From assembly GCF_038396755.1 (NCBI RefSeq), contig NZ_CP149822.1, positions 3,348,001-3,412,000 on the forward strand: DNA of 64,000 nucleotides. The letters run 5' to 3'. Source of the DNA: Chitinophaga pollutisoli. Lineage in GTDB: Bacteria > Bacteroidota > Bacteroidia > Chitinophagales > Chitinophagaceae. Each line of letters opens with the position of its first letter. Position 1 is the first letter of the stretch. Below the pieces are notes generated by a model. The model was not told the DNA's origin, made no database searches, and saw only the letters and a list, made by a program, of their open reading frames with translations. Position numbers and translations under genes: made by a program. Of this stretch, positions 36,190 to 45,535 are shown piece by piece.

Positions 36190-37713
36190 ATGAAGATATT
36201 AAGTCCAGCGCTGTCGCAATTGGCCAGACTACGGATGGGGCGCATAGAGCACTTTATGCAATACCCCCTGCAGGTGCAGCAGCAGGTTTTCCAGAACCTC
36301 CTGAGCGCCGCGCAGTACACCGAGTTCGGCAAGCAGTTCGGATTCTCCAAAATATATAAGGTCGACGAATTCAAGCAAAGGGTGCCCGTGCACACTTACG
36401 AAACCATGAAGCCTTATATCCAGCGCGTCATGGAAGGCGAGCAAAACGTTATCTGGAACACACCTATCAAATGGTTCGCGAAATCTTCCGGAACCACGGC
36501 CGACAAAAGCAAGTTCATCCCCGTATCCGTTGAAAGCCTCGACGAATGCCACTACCGCGCCGGCCGCGACGTGTTTTCCCTGTACTATAATAACTTCCCC
36601 GACGCCGACGTGCTTACCGGCAAATCGCTCGTCATCGGCGGAAGCCACCAGGTCAACAAACTCTCCCCCGATTCCGACAGCTATTACGGCGACCTGAGCG
36701 CTGTGATGCTCCAGAATATGCCGTTTTACGGCAACCTCCTCCGTACGCCCGACCTCTCCATCGCGCTGATGGACGAGTGGGAAGAAAAAATCGAGCGGAT
36801 GGCCAAAGCCGTGATCCACGAAAATGTGACCTCCATCGCCGGTGTCCCCACCTGGACGATCGTGCTCATCAAGCGCATCTTCGAGCTCACCGGTACCGAC
36901 AACCTGGCCGACGTGTGGCCGAACCTGGAGGTGTACATGCACGGCGGCGTGAGCTTCACGCCATACCGCGAACAGTTCAAAAAGCTGATCCGCAAGCCCG
37001 ACATGAATTACCTCGAATCCTACAACGCTTCCGAAGGCTTCTTCGCCGCGCAGGACGTGATCGGGGAAGAAGGGTTGCTGCTGTTCCTCCAGCATGGCAT
37101 TTTCTATGAATTCATGCCGATGGAAGAGCTGGGGAAAGAGTTCCCGCGGACGTTGCAGCTGCACGAAGTGGAGCTGGGCAAGAATTACGCGCTGATCATC
37201 AGTACCAACGGCGGCTTGTGGCGCTACCTGCTGGGCGATACGGTGCAGTTTGTTTCGCTTGCGCCCTATCGCATCCGGGTGAGCGGGCGCACGAAGTCTT
37301 TCATCAATGCCTTCGGGGAAGAACTGATCGTCGACAATTCCGATAAAGCCATCGCTGAAGCCTGTGCGGCCACAGGAGCCGTGGTGAACGATTATACCGC
37401 CGCGCCCATCTATTTCAGCGAAGGCGAAGCCGGCGGGCACGAGTGGCTCGTAGAGTTCGAGCAGCAGCCTTCCAGCATCGACGCGTTTATCGACGTGCTC
37501 GACCGCTCCCTTAAAACCATCAATTCCGATTACGAAGCCAAGCGCCATAAAGATATGGCCCTGCGACGCCCCACCTTGCACCCGCTGCAGCCGGGCACGT
37601 TTACGGAATGGCTTAAAAGCAAGGGAAAGCTGGGCGGCCAGCATAAAGTACCCCGCCTGAACAATGAAAGAAACGTGCTGGAAGAAATCCTCCGGTTTAT
37701 TGAAAAACAATAG
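36190..37713 (+). CDS. GH3 auxin-responsive-promoter-family protein (acyl-adenylating enzyme)
   Basis: 507 residues of the ANL-superfamily GH3 type. ATP-binding motif FAKSSGTTADKSKFIP (about 96-111), LESYNASEGFFAAQD (motif with the adenylate-contacting Glu) and YLLGDTVQFV with the IRVSGRTKSFINAFGEEL C-terminal hinge. Plant GH3 enzymes conjugate amino acids to hormones; bacterial members have unknown acyl substrates. It is widespread in Bacteroidota next to housekeeping genes, as here between lptB and fabG. Confidence 0.9.
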   Translation: MKILSPALSQLARLRMGRIEHFMQYPLQVQQQVFQNLLSAAQYTEFGKQFGFSKIYKVDEFKQRVPVHTYETMKPYIQRVMEGEQNVIWNTPIKWFAKSSGTTADKSKFIPVSVESLDECHYRAGRDVFSLYYNNFPDADVLTGKSLVIGGSHQVNKLSPDSDSYYGDLSAVMLQNMPFYGNLLRTPDLSIALMDEWEEKIERMAKAVIHENVTSIAGVPTWTIVLIKRIFELTGTDNLADVWPNLEVYMHGGVSFTPYREQFKKLIRKPDMNYLESYNASEGFFAAQDVIGEEGLLLFLQHGIFYEFMPMEELGKEFPRTLQLHEVELGKNYALIISTNGGLWRYLLGDTVQFVSLAPYRIRVSGRTKSFINAFGEELIVDNSDKAIAEACAATGAVVNDYTAAPIYFSEGEAGGHEWLVEFEQQPSSIDAFIDVLDRSLKTINSDYEAKRHKDMALRRPTLHPLQPGTFTEWLKSKGKLGGQHKVPRLNNERNVLEEILRFIEKQ

Positions 37714-37773
37714 GGAAAGGCGTAATTTAGATACCTTCGCCCATCAGACTAAAGTTAAAACTACACAGTTACA

Positions 37774-38523
37774 ATGAAATTACTCGACAACAAAGTAGCC
37801 ATCGTTACAGGTGCCAGCCGCGGAATCGGTGAAGCGATTGCCCTGAAATTTGCAGAACATGGCGCAAATGTTGCTTTTACGTACGTAAGCTCAGACGAAA
37901 AAGCAAAAGCGCTCGAAGCCAGGTTACAGGCCCTGGGCGTGAAGGCAAAAGCATATAAGAGCAATGCAGGCGTATTCGAAGAGTGCGAAGCGTTGGTGAA
38001 TGATGTGGTGAAAGAGTTTGGCACTGTTGATATTTGTGTGAACAACGCCGGGATTTCAAAAGACAACCTCATCCTCCGCATGAGCCCCGAACAGTGGGAC
38101 GATGTGATGGACGTCAACCTGAAAAGCGTTTTCAATATGACGAAACTGGTGGTGCGCCCGATGATGAAAGCCAAAAGCGGCAGCATCATCAACATGAGCT
38201 CCATCATCGGAATGAAAGGTAATGCGGGCCAGAGCAGCTACGCGGCATCCAAAGCAGGTATAATCGGATTCTCGAAATCGATCGCGCAGGAGCTGGGCAG
38301 CCGTAATGTGCGCGTGAACTCCGTGGCGCCGGGATTCGTTGAAACCGATATGACGCACTACCTGAAAGATGGTGAAGGCGCGAAAAACTACCTCGATAAA
38401 ATTCCCCTGGGCAAATTCGGTTCGCCGGAAGATATCGCCAACGTGTGCCTCTTCCTCGCTTCCGACATGAGCGCCTATGTAACCGGGCAAACACTGAGCG
38501 TTTGCGGCGGTCTGAATACCTGA
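37774..38523 (+). CDS. fabG: 3-oxoacyl-ACP reductase
   Basis: 249-residue short-chain dehydrogenase of fatty acid synthesis. Cofactor loop TGASRGIGEAIA, NNAGISKDNLILRM, catalytic Ser in NMSSIIGMKGNAGQ, the YAASKAG Tyr-Lys and the NSVAPGFVETDMT block, all typical of FabG. The spacing from the upstream gene is 60 bp, so it may be co-transcribed. A terminator follows directly. Confidence 0.93.
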   Translation: MKLLDNKVAIVTGASRGIGEAIALKFAEHGANVAFTYVSSDEKAKALEARLQALGVKAKAYKSNAGVFEECEALVNDVVKEFGTVDICVNNAGISKDNLILRMSPEQWDDVMDVNLKSVFNMTKLVVRPMMKAKSGSIINMSSIIGMKGNAGQSSYAASKAGIIGFSKSIAQELGSRNVRVNSVAPGFVETDMTHYLKDGEGAKNYLDKIPLGKFGSPEDIANVCLFLASDMSAYVTGQTLSVCGGLNT

Positions 38524-38545
38524 TAAATTCACATCTGAATAGCGG

Positions 38546-38573
38546 AAAAGCTGGCCTTTGGGTCAGCTTTTTT
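38546..38573 (+). terminator. Terminator after fabG
   Basis: AAAGCTGGCC, TTTG loop, GGTCAGCTTT with one bulge, continuing into a T run. Confidence 0.8.
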
Positions 38574-38652
38574 TGTGCGGGATGATAGAGGCGTCAGGAT
38601 ATGTCAGACATATTCTTGGAATAAACTAAATCCCGTATTAAATTGGCGGTGT

Positions 38653-40182
38653 ATGATAAAGATTATCCGCATCGCCGTTGCCTGCGCCTTGCTGGCAAGC
38701 GCCCTTCCGCTGAAAGCCCAGCGCAAGCCCAATATTGTGCTCATCATTTCCGACGATCATGCCTACCAGGCCATCGGTGCCTATGGCGGCAAGAACGCCC
38801 GAACGCCCAACATCGACCGGCTCGCGCGGGAAGGCGTGAAATTCAACCGAGCCTACGTTACGAATTCCATCTGCGGCCCCAGCCGTGCCGTGATCCTCAC
38901 CGGGAAACACAGTCACCGCAACGGATTCAAGGATAATGAACACTCCCGCTTCGACGGCAGCCAGAACACTTTTATCAAAGAACTCGGCAAAGCCGGCTAC
39001 AATACCGCATGGGTCGGGAAATGGCACCTGGAAACCCGGCCACAAGGGTTTTCCTATTGGCAGATCCTCCCCGGCCAGGGCGCATATTATAACCCCGACT
39101 TCCTCATGATGGACGGCTCCCGCAAACAATTCGACGGGTACGTGTCCAACGTCATCGAAGATGAAGCCGAAAAATGGCTCAACGCCCGTGACACCACCCA
39201 GCCCTTCTGCCTCGTCATCGGCCACAAAGCCACTCACCGCACCTGGATACCCGACACAACCGACATGGGCGCCTTCGAAAACACGAACTTCGAACTGCCG
39301 GATAACTTCTTCGACAAATACGTCGGCCGAGAAGCCGCCAAAGTCCAGGAAATGAGCATCTCCGAATCCATGCGGATGGGATATGACCTGAAAATGTTCG
39401 GCGACAGTGCCGAAGCTAACCGCGAAGGTAGCATCAAACGCATGAACCCCGCCCAGCGCGCCAAATTCGACGCTTTCTACGGCCCCATCGCAGAAGGCCT
39501 CAAAACCGTCCGGTTTACCGCCGAAGGCTTCGCCCAATGGAAGTTCCAGCGCTACATGCGCGACTACATGAGCACCGCCCTCTCCCTCGACCGCAACATC
39601 GGCCGTACCCTCGATTACCTCGACCAGCACGGCCTTTCCGAAAATACCATCGTGATCTATATGTCCGACCAGGGCTTCTACCTCGGCGAGCACGGCTGGT
39701 TCGACAAACGTTTCATGTACGAAGAATCCTTCCGGACGCCCATGGTCATGCGCTACCCCGGCAAAGTGAAGCCCAATTCGGCCAACAATGATTTTGTCAT
39801 GAACCTCGACATCGCGCCCACTTTACTCGACGCCGCCGGCGTAAAAGCCCCGGAAGACATACAAGGCAAATCCTTCCTGCCGGTACTCGCCCGAAAGGAA
39901 AAAGCGCGCAAAACCATGTATTACCACTACTACGAAAACGGGGAACACGCAGTTTCTCCGCACTTCGGTGTGCGTAACGAACGTTATAAACTCATCCGGT
40001 TCTACACGCGGGTAAACGGCTGGGAGCTGTATGACCTGAAAAAAGACCCTTCCGAGATGACGAACCTCATCAACAGCAAAAAACACGAGAAAATAAAGAA
40101 TAAAATGATGGCCGAACTGCAAGCCGAAATCGGCAAATATGGCGACACCGACGCCATGGCCATCATGCCGAAAGATTTATAA
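38653..40182 (+). CDS. Secreted sulfatase (alkaline-phosphatase superfamily)
   Basis: 509 residues from ATG 38653; a signal peptide ends near ALPLKAQ. The metal site IISDDHAYQAIGAYG and the sulfatase signature with Cys74 in SICGPSRAVILTGKH (C-x-P-S-R, the formylglycine-forming motif) are intact. Later conserved blocks are GKWHLETRPQGF and SDQGFYLGEHGWFDKR. Hydrolyses sulfate esters, probably of polysaccharides or glycans, in the periplasm after Cys-to-formylglycine maturation; no maturase is in the window. Its last bases overlap the repaired end of the convergent SMP-30-like gene. Confidence 0.93.
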   Translation: MIKIIRIAVACALLASALPLKAQRKPNIVLIISDDHAYQAIGAYGGKNARTPNIDRLAREGVKFNRAYVTNSICGPSRAVILTGKHSHRNGFKDNEHSRFDGSQNTFIKELGKAGYNTAWVGKWHLETRPQGFSYWQILPGQGAYYNPDFLMMDGSRKQFDGYVSNVIEDEAEKWLNARDTTQPFCLVIGHKATHRTWIPDTTDMGAFENTNFELPDNFFDKYVGREAAKVQEMSISESMRMGYDLKMFGDSAEANREGSIKRMNPAQRAKFDAFYGPIAEGLKTVRFTAEGFAQWKFQRYMRDYMSTALSLDRNIGRTLDYLDQHGLSENTIVIYMSDQGFYLGEHGWFDKRFMYEESFRTPMVMRYPGKVKPNSANNDFVMNLDIAPTLLDAAGVKAPEDIQGKSFLPVLARKEKARKTMYYHYYENGEHAVSPHFGVRNERYKLIRFYTRVNGWELYDLKKDPSEMTNLINSKKHEKIKNKMMAELQAEIGKYGDTDAMAIMPKDL

Positions 40183-41054
40183 ACCCTTACCGGGAATCTC
40201 CGCACGGAAAACTTCCATGCATTTGCGATCCTGCAGCGTAACGTAAACCGTCCGGCCGTCGTGCCCGCCGAATACGAGATTGCTGCAGGATTTCCCTTTA
40301 ACGGAATCTCCCGGAACACTTCGCCGTCGGGCCGAAGCATGGCGATGGTCCCTTTGCCGTAACGTGTTACGTACAGATTGCCTTCGCGGTCGGTTTTCAT
40401 ACCGTCGAAGCCGAAATCGGGGAACTCGGCGAAGAGGCGTTTGTTGGAGATATTGCCGGAGTCATCCACATCGAATTTCCAGATTTTGCGCTGTACGCTT
40501 TCATTCACGTACAGGATCTTTTCATCGGGGCTCAGGCAGATGCCGTTGGTGGTACCCATGTTGCCGTCGAGGAGGGTTGGCGTGCCGTCGGGGTCGATCC
40601 GCCAGATCTGGCCGGTACCGTTCTTCCAGCTGGGATCGGATGCGAAAAGCTGACCTTGGGCGTTGATGCAGAAATCGTTGGGCTGGTTGAATTGATCGGA
40701 ATGACAGAAAACGCTGATATTTCTGGTTTTCATGTTCACTTTCAATATGTTATGCCCCACGAAGTCGGCCAGCAACATATTTCCTTTCCGGTCGAAAACG
40801 ATGCTGTTGGCGATGCTGCTGTCTGGCAGCTCTACGAACACGGTGCCGCGGCCCGTATGCGGACTGATGAGGCCCACGGTGCCGTCGTGCTTGAAATTCA
40901 CCACGAAAAGCCGGCCCCGGCTATCGAAATTCGGCCCCTCGATATTGGTGGAAAACATGTTTTCCTTTGTGAGGTCGTGGGCAATGTAGGGTACGTTCTG
41001 CGCGAAAACGGGAATCGTGAATAGTGACAGGAGGACAGTTGCAAGGCGTTTCAT
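40177..41054 (-). CDS. SMP-30/gluconolactonase-like secreted beta-propeller (C-terminus frameshifted)
   Basis: A signal peptide (LATVLLSLFTIPVFAQ) is followed by SMP-30/strictosidine-synthase repeats: IEGPNFDSRGRLFVV, VGLISPHTGRG, QPNDFCINAQGQLFASDP, TNGICLSPDEKILYVNES, FDGMKTDREGNLYV. As read, the frame leaves homology after EIPLKGN and runs on to 40002 in a nonsense tail antisense to the sulfatase. One extra base in the GGGAAA at 40291-40299 restores KGKSCSNLVFGGHDGRTVYV... to a stop at 40177. The repaired protein is about 292 residues. Probable lactonase; true substrate unknown. Confidence 0.85.
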
Positions 41055-41111
41055 TCCGGTAAATTAATTTTTTTGCCGTAAAATGGGAAATGCCCCTAAT
41101 TTGCAGCCCGT

Positions 41112-42164
41112 ATGATTCATGTATCGGATATCAAAGACCTGGAACTGCTCACCATCCACAAGGTTGGCAACGGTAATAACGACGAGCCCCTTGTGCTTTC
41201 CCAGCAACCGCTCGAACTGCAGGACGAAACCATCGGCACCCTGCTCCTCAGCTATTTCATCCAGCCGTTCGCCAACGCGGCGGAATATTTCCGCTTCACC
41301 CACGAAGCGGATATCCAGCTTAATGAAGTCTATAAATATTGCAGCCTCATCTTCGAAAACAAGGAAAATTTCCAGGATCAGTCCGTCAACATCGCCAAGC
41401 ATCTCTATAAACATTCCACCCACCCCAAAATCAAGGGCGGGGAATTATACATCACCCATTTCAGCAAATGCCAGGTGGACGGGGAGGAAGTGGAAGCCAT
41501 CGGCATCTTCAAATCCGAAAACCGCGACACGTACCTGAAAGTGTTCCTCAACGATGATAACTACCAGCTCAATTACGACGACGGTATCAACATCAACAAA
41601 CTCGACAAAGGCTGTCTGATCTTCAATGTGGAACAGGAAGAAGGATTCAAGGTGAGCATCGTGGACAGCATCAGCAAACAGAACGAAGCCGTGTATTGGA
41701 AAGACGCCTTCCTGCAGGTGCAGCGCCGGGAAGACAGCTACCATCAAACCGAAACGATGGTGGACCTCTGCCAGCAATTCATCCAGAAAAAGCTGCCCGA
41801 AGAGTTCGAAATGTCGCGCATCGACCAAATCGAATTGCTGAAAAAATCGGCCACTTACTTCAAGGAAAAGGAAGAATTCAAAATGGACGAATTCGCTGAA
41901 GAAGTGCTGGGCCACCCCGATGCCGTGGACGCTTTCCGCGACTACCGCGAACATTACAAAAATGAATACAAACTCGACGTGCCCGACGAGTTTGAAATCA
42001 GCAATCCCGCATTCAAAAAGGGGCAGAAATTCTTCAAAAGCATCCTCAAACTCGACCGTAATTTCCATGTGTATGTACACGGCAACCGCGAGCTGATCGA
42101 GCGCGGATACGACGAGGAGCGCCAGATGCAGTATTACAAATTGTATTTCGAGGAAGAGAAGTAG
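41112..42164 (+). CDS. Nucleoid-associated protein, NdpA/YejK (NA37) family
   Basis: 350 residues, soluble and acidic-basic mixed. Family blocks include IQPFANAAEYFRF near residues 55-70, GGELYITHFSKCQVDGEEVEAIGIFKS in two parts, and FKVSIVDSISKQNEAVYWKDAFL. YejK homologues bind the nucleoid; the exact role is unclear. Convergent with the rhomboid gene, the stop codons being three bases apart. Confidence 0.85.
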   Translation: MIHVSDIKDLELLTIHKVGNGNNDEPLVLSQQPLELQDETIGTLLLSYFIQPFANAAEYFRFTHEADIQLNEVYKYCSLIFENKENFQDQSVNIAKHLYKHSTHPKIKGGELYITHFSKCQVDGEEVEAIGIFKSENRDTYLKVFLNDDNYQLNYDDGININKLDKGCLIFNVEQEEGFKVSIVDSISKQNEAVYWKDAFLQVQRREDSYHQTETMVDLCQQFIQKKLPEEFEMSRIDQIELLKKSATYFKEKEEFKMDEFAEEVLGHPDAVDAFRDYREHYKNEYKLDVPDEFEISNPAFKKGQKFFKSILKLDRNFHVYVHGNRELIERGYDEERQMQYYKLYFEEEK

Positions 42165-42167
42165 CGG

Positions 42168-43628
42168 CTATTCATCGAGCTGCCGCTGCAGTTTATCCAG
42201 CTCGTGCAGGGCGCGGATGATTTGTTCATCGTAGGGATTTTTCCCTTCGGCCAGCGTTTTGTAGTTCCAGTCGAAAAGCTGCCGCTGTGTGGTATAGATT
42301 TTACGGAGGATGCGGTTCTGCCGCTTCGAATCGGGCGCCAGCCGCATGCTGTCGACCTGGTCCATGATGCGGAGATTTTCGTCCATGTAGTAAATGGCGT
42401 AATTCTGGAGCCATTTCATGCGTTCTTCGTTGGTGCGCGCAGTGTAGGCGCCGGAAGCCAAAAGGTAATTCTGGTCCATCTGGTCGCGTTTGGCGAGATA
42501 AGCCTTCACATCCCTTGGCGCAAGGAAGAAGGCAGCGGTGAAGATCCCGGTGCTCACGATCAGGCCCAGTGCGATCGACCCGGTTTTTTGTTGTGGAGTA
42601 GCACTGGGGCGGAGGGAAGGGAGCCAGAGCAATCCCAACAACAATCCGCTGAACAGGCCGCCGAAGTGGGCGGCGTGGTCATAATTCGTGGAAAAGAAGA
42701 TGGACGTGAGGTTCATGACGAGGTAAATCCCGATGCTGACCAGCAGCGCTTTGCGTTCGCGCGGCTCGATGAATTGATGGAACAGCAGGGCGAGAATAAA
42801 CCCGAATAACCCGAAAACAGACGCTGAAGCGCCCAGCGACGGCGTAATATCGTACCACCAGAGACTGGCCAACGCGCCGCCGATACCGCAGAAGAGGTAC
42901 ACGATGGCGAACCGGGCCCTTCCGAGCAGGGGTTCCAGGTAAATGCCGCACATCATCACCGCATACATATTGAAGAATAAATGGAACAGGTTCGCATGCA
43001 TGAACCCCGAGGTAATCAGCCGCCAGGGTTCCCCGAAAAGGGTGAGGGGCTTATAATTCGCTCCCACTGTTTCCAGTGCGTCGCCTGCGGGCGTCCAGCC
43101 GCTGCTGGCGGGAAACAGCCATTTGTTGGTCATGATGAGGAACACCAGCGCATTGAGGACGATAAGAATAGGCGTCACGAAATAGCCTTTCACGGGTTTG
43201 AAAACCTGCGTGAATCCGTTTACCACGCGGCGGCTCCTCGTGAGGTGGACTGTTTCCCCTTCCGGCCGGATAAACTGGCGGCGATCTTCGGTGGCAGACT
43301 GTAGTTCTTCCGGGGAAATCGCCGCGTCGATGGTATGGAGGGCGCGCAGCAGGCGGATAATATTCTGGCGGTTGCGCCCGAAATCCAGGATCTGCACGCC
43401 GGTGGATACGCTGAACAGCTCGATTTCGTCGCCGGAGAAGTCGATGCTGACTTGTTCGTTCCAGGAGCGGAGGCTGAAGGGGGTGAATGCGGTGAGGCTG
43501 TCGGGTGTGGCGGTGCCTACTTCCCATTCGAGGCTTTCGGCGGCGAGCCAGAAAAGGATGAGCCGTTCCTCCGTGTTGCGGTGGGAGAGGGTAGTGTAGG
43601 TGCTATATCGGGGCGGAAAGCCGATCAT
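42168..43628 (-). CDS. Rhomboid-family intramembrane protease with N- and C-terminal extensions
   Basis: 486 residues from ATG 43628; the GTG at 43655 lies inside the ricT terminator hairpin and is less likely. A ~140-residue cytosolic N-terminal domain precedes the rhomboid core: SGFMHANLFHLFFNMYAV, active Ser268 in LGASASVFG (GxSA instead of GxSG) and His321 in HAAHFGGLFSG. A C-terminal extension after the last span is helical and charged. It has the catalytic dyad, so it is probably active. Confidence 0.88.
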   Translation of the reverse strand: MIGFPPRYSTYTTLSHRNTEERLILFWLAAESLEWEVGTATPDSLTAFTPFSLRSWNEQVSIDFSGDEIELFSVSTGVQILDFGRNRQNIIRLLRALHTIDAAISPEELQSATEDRRQFIRPEGETVHLTRSRRVVNGFTQVFKPVKGYFVTPILIVLNALVFLIMTNKWLFPASSGWTPAGDALETVGANYKPLTLFGEPWRLITSGFMHANLFHLFFNMYAVMMCGIYLEPLLGRARFAIVYLFCGIGGALASLWWYDITPSLGASASVFGLFGFILALLFHQFIEPRERKALLVSIGIYLVMNLTSIFFSTNYDHAAHFGGLFSGLLLGLLWLPSLRPSATPQQKTGSIALGLIVSTGIFTAAFFLAPRDVKAYLAKRDQMDQNYLLASGAYTARTNEERMKWLQNYAIYYMDENLRIMDQVDSMRLAPDSKRQNRILRKIYTTQRQLFDWNYKTLAEGKNPYDEQIIRALHELDKLQRQLDE

Positions 43629-43642
43629 GATACCATAAAAAG

Positions 43643-43666
43643 AGAGACGCACCACTGTGCGTCTCT
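43643..43666 (-). terminator. Terminator of ricT
   Basis: AGAGACGCAC, four-base loop, GTGCGTCTCT. On the minus strand it is followed by CTTTTTATGG. It supports the ATG at 43628 as start of the downstream rhomboid. Confidence 0.78.
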
Positions 43667-43689
43667 GCTATATTACGAAAGTACTTGAA

Positions 43690-44190
43690 AATTATTGTTT
43701 GTTTTCCGGTTTGGGATCGCGCGGTTCGCGGGGCTCACGCGGTTCCCTGGGCTTTTGGTCGGCGCGGGGTTCGCGGGGTGGACGGGGCTCGCCACGGTTT
43801 TCGCGTGGTTTTTGCTCGCCGCCGCGGTTATCCGGGCGCGGTTCGCGGGGTTCCCTGGGCGGGCGGGGCTCGCCACGGTTCTCGCGCGGTTTTTGTTCGC
43901 CGCCACGGTTATCCGGACGTGGCTCGCGGGGAGGGCGGTTTTCGCGTGGCTTCTGTTCGCCGCCACGGTTGTCCGGCCTGGGTTCGCGGGGTTCCCTGGG
44001 CGGACGGGGCTCGCCACGGTTTTCGCGTGGTTTCTGTTCGCCGCCACGATTATCGGGACGGGGCTCGCGCGGCTTTTGGTCGCCGCGGTTTTCCCTGGGT
44101 TTTTGTTCTCCGCCGCGGTTGTCGGGACGGGGTTCGCGGGGCTTTTGATCGCCACGCTCACGGCCTTTCTGCTCGGGGCGTCCGCTTTGC
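43690..44190 (-). repeat. Intragenic repeats encoding the RicT tail
   Basis: In-frame DNA repeats of 60-81 bp spacing encode five copies of a 16-residue RGG-containing block separated by variable PPREPRE linkers. The near-identity of the copies at DNA level suggests recent expansion or slippage. Confidence 0.75.
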
Positions 44191-45404
44191 CTGGGCTGTT
44201 GCTGACCGCCCGGGCGCGCTTGTTGTTCGCCACCTTTGCCTTTCTCCCGTTGTTGCTGCTGGTCCTTCTGCTGCTTTTCGCGGTTTTTTGCCTTGCGCTT
44301 CTGGGATGCTTTTTCAAGGGAGCGGAGGCTGATCTGGCCAACTACGTCGGCAAATCCGAGATCGGCTTCCTTATTCGGTTTGGAGGTCACCACTTCCACC
44401 GCTTTCAGCTCATCGGGGCGGATGCCCTGCATGTTAAGCTGACGGATTTCCTTCACGCGGGAGATGGTGAGCGGGTATTGTTTATTGCTGTTGTCGTAGG
44501 AGTACCACATCAGGTTCTTGAAGATATCCCTTTTCTGCAGCGAGGCTTTACCGGTAGAGGTTTCGATCACATCGCAGTCGTCGGGGAAATCCTTCAGGGC
44601 GTCAAGATAGGTATCCAGTTCATAGTTCAGGCAGCATTTCAGACGGCCGCACTGGCCGGAAAGCTTCGCCTGGTTGATGGAGAGGTTTTGGTAACGGGCG
44701 GCAGTCGTGTTCACCGATTTGAAATCGGTCAGCCAGGTGGAGCAGCACAATTCGCGGCCGCAGGAGCCGATACCGCCAACTTTTCCGGCTTCCTGGCGGG
44801 CGCCGATCTGGCGCATTTCCACCTTCACCCGGAATTCCGAAGCGTAAACTTTGATCAGCTCACGGAAGTCGACACGGTCATCCGCCGTGTAGAAGAAAGT
44901 CGCCTTACGGCCGTCTGCCTGGATTTCCACTTCTGCGAGTTTCATTTCCAGACCCAGGTTACGGGCGATGGCGCGGGCTTTAATGAGGGCGTCGCGTTCG
45001 CGGTTTTTGTTCTCCGACATGCGGTGCATGTCGTCGTTCGATGCGCGGCGTAGCACTTTCTTCACTTCGGGCGTATCTTCCACCCGTCTTTTCTTCATCT
45101 GCAACTTCACCAGCTCGCCGGTGAGGTTGACCATGCCAACGTCGAAACCGCTGATTCCTTCCACGGCCACCATTTCGCCTTTTTCAAATTGCTGTTTGGT
45201 GGAATTCCTGAAAAAATCTTTGCGACTACCGTTATTAAAACTTACTTCTAAAATATCGAATGGTGCTAAACTATCACTCAAGGGAATATTGGAAAGCCAG
45301 TCGAAGACATTAAGGCGGTTACATCCGCCACTGCTGCAGCCTCCATTGCTTTTGCATCCCGACGGCTTCCCCTCTGCACCCGTACCACATCCGGCACAAG
45401 CCAT
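43692..45404 (-). CDS. ricT: PSP1-domain protein RicT (YaaT) with long repetitive RGG/PR-rich tail
   Basis: 570 residues. The N-terminus is Cys-rich (CAGCG, CSSGGC). The PSP1 core (about 60-300) shows FYTADDRVDFRELI, GSCGRELCCSTWL and SGQCGRLKCCLNYE, the paired Cys blocks of the RicT family that bind FeS in B. subtilis. From about residue 368 the tail is Lys/Gln/Arg/Pro-rich and contains five copies of PRPDNRGGEQKPRENR. The gene follows holB, as yaaT does in B. subtilis. RicT there promotes RNA maturation and biofilm phosphorelay functions; the tail suggests RNA binding (inference). Confidence 0.9.
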   Translation of the reverse strand: MACAGCGTGAEGKPSGCKSNGGCSSGGCNRLNVFDWLSNIPLSDSLAPFDILEVSFNNGSRKDFFRNSTKQQFEKGEMVAVEGISGFDVGMVNLTGELVKLQMKKRRVEDTPEVKKVLRRASNDDMHRMSENKNRERDALIKARAIARNLGLEMKLAEVEIQADGRKATFFYTADDRVDFRELIKVYASEFRVKVEMRQIGARQEAGKVGGIGSCGRELCCSTWLTDFKSVNTTAARYQNLSINQAKLSGQCGRLKCCLNYELDTYLDALKDFPDDCDVIETSTGKASLQKRDIFKNLMWYSYDNSNKQYPLTISRVKEIRQLNMQGIRPDELKAVEVVTSKPNKEADLGFADVVGQISLRSLEKASQKRKAKNREKQQKDQQQQREKGKGGEQQARPGGQQQPRQSGRPEQKGRERGDQKPREPRPDNRGGEQKPRENRGDQKPREPRPDNRGGEQKPRENRGEPRPPREPREPRPDNRGGEQKPRENRPPREPRPDNRGGEQKPRENRGEPRPPREPREPRPDNRGGEQKPRENRGEPRPPREPRADQKPREPREPREPRDPKPENKQ

Positions 45405-45510
45405 ATTATTCTGTTTATTAATTTAAAAAATGTTGATCCCTGGGACCCAGGTGACTAAAAGTACGCATTTACTTTCAATATCAAAAGGGCTGTATAGGGA
45501 AATAGCCGGT

Positions 45511-45518
45511 CAAAGGTA
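45511..45518 (-). promoter_or_regulatory. -7 box of the ricT promoter
   Basis: Minus-strand TACCTTTG, an exact TAnnTTTG match, with TTTA 18 bp upstream as a near -33 element. It lies in the 131-bp gap after holB, giving a ~100-nt leader that contains a CCTGGG-A-CCCAGG palindrome at 45435-45447. Confidence 0.5.
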
Positions 45519-45535
45519 CGTTAATTTGTTGACAG

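Noticed and set aside
40002..40176. C-terminal tail of the SMP-30-like protein in the unbroken frame
   Set aside because: It is antisense to the sulfatase and leaves family similarity exactly at the proposed missing base.
43695..45053. Plus-strand 452-codon reading opposite ricT
   Set aside because: It mirrors the GC-rich repeats and has no recognisable domain; RicT on the minus strand has clear PSP1 motifs.
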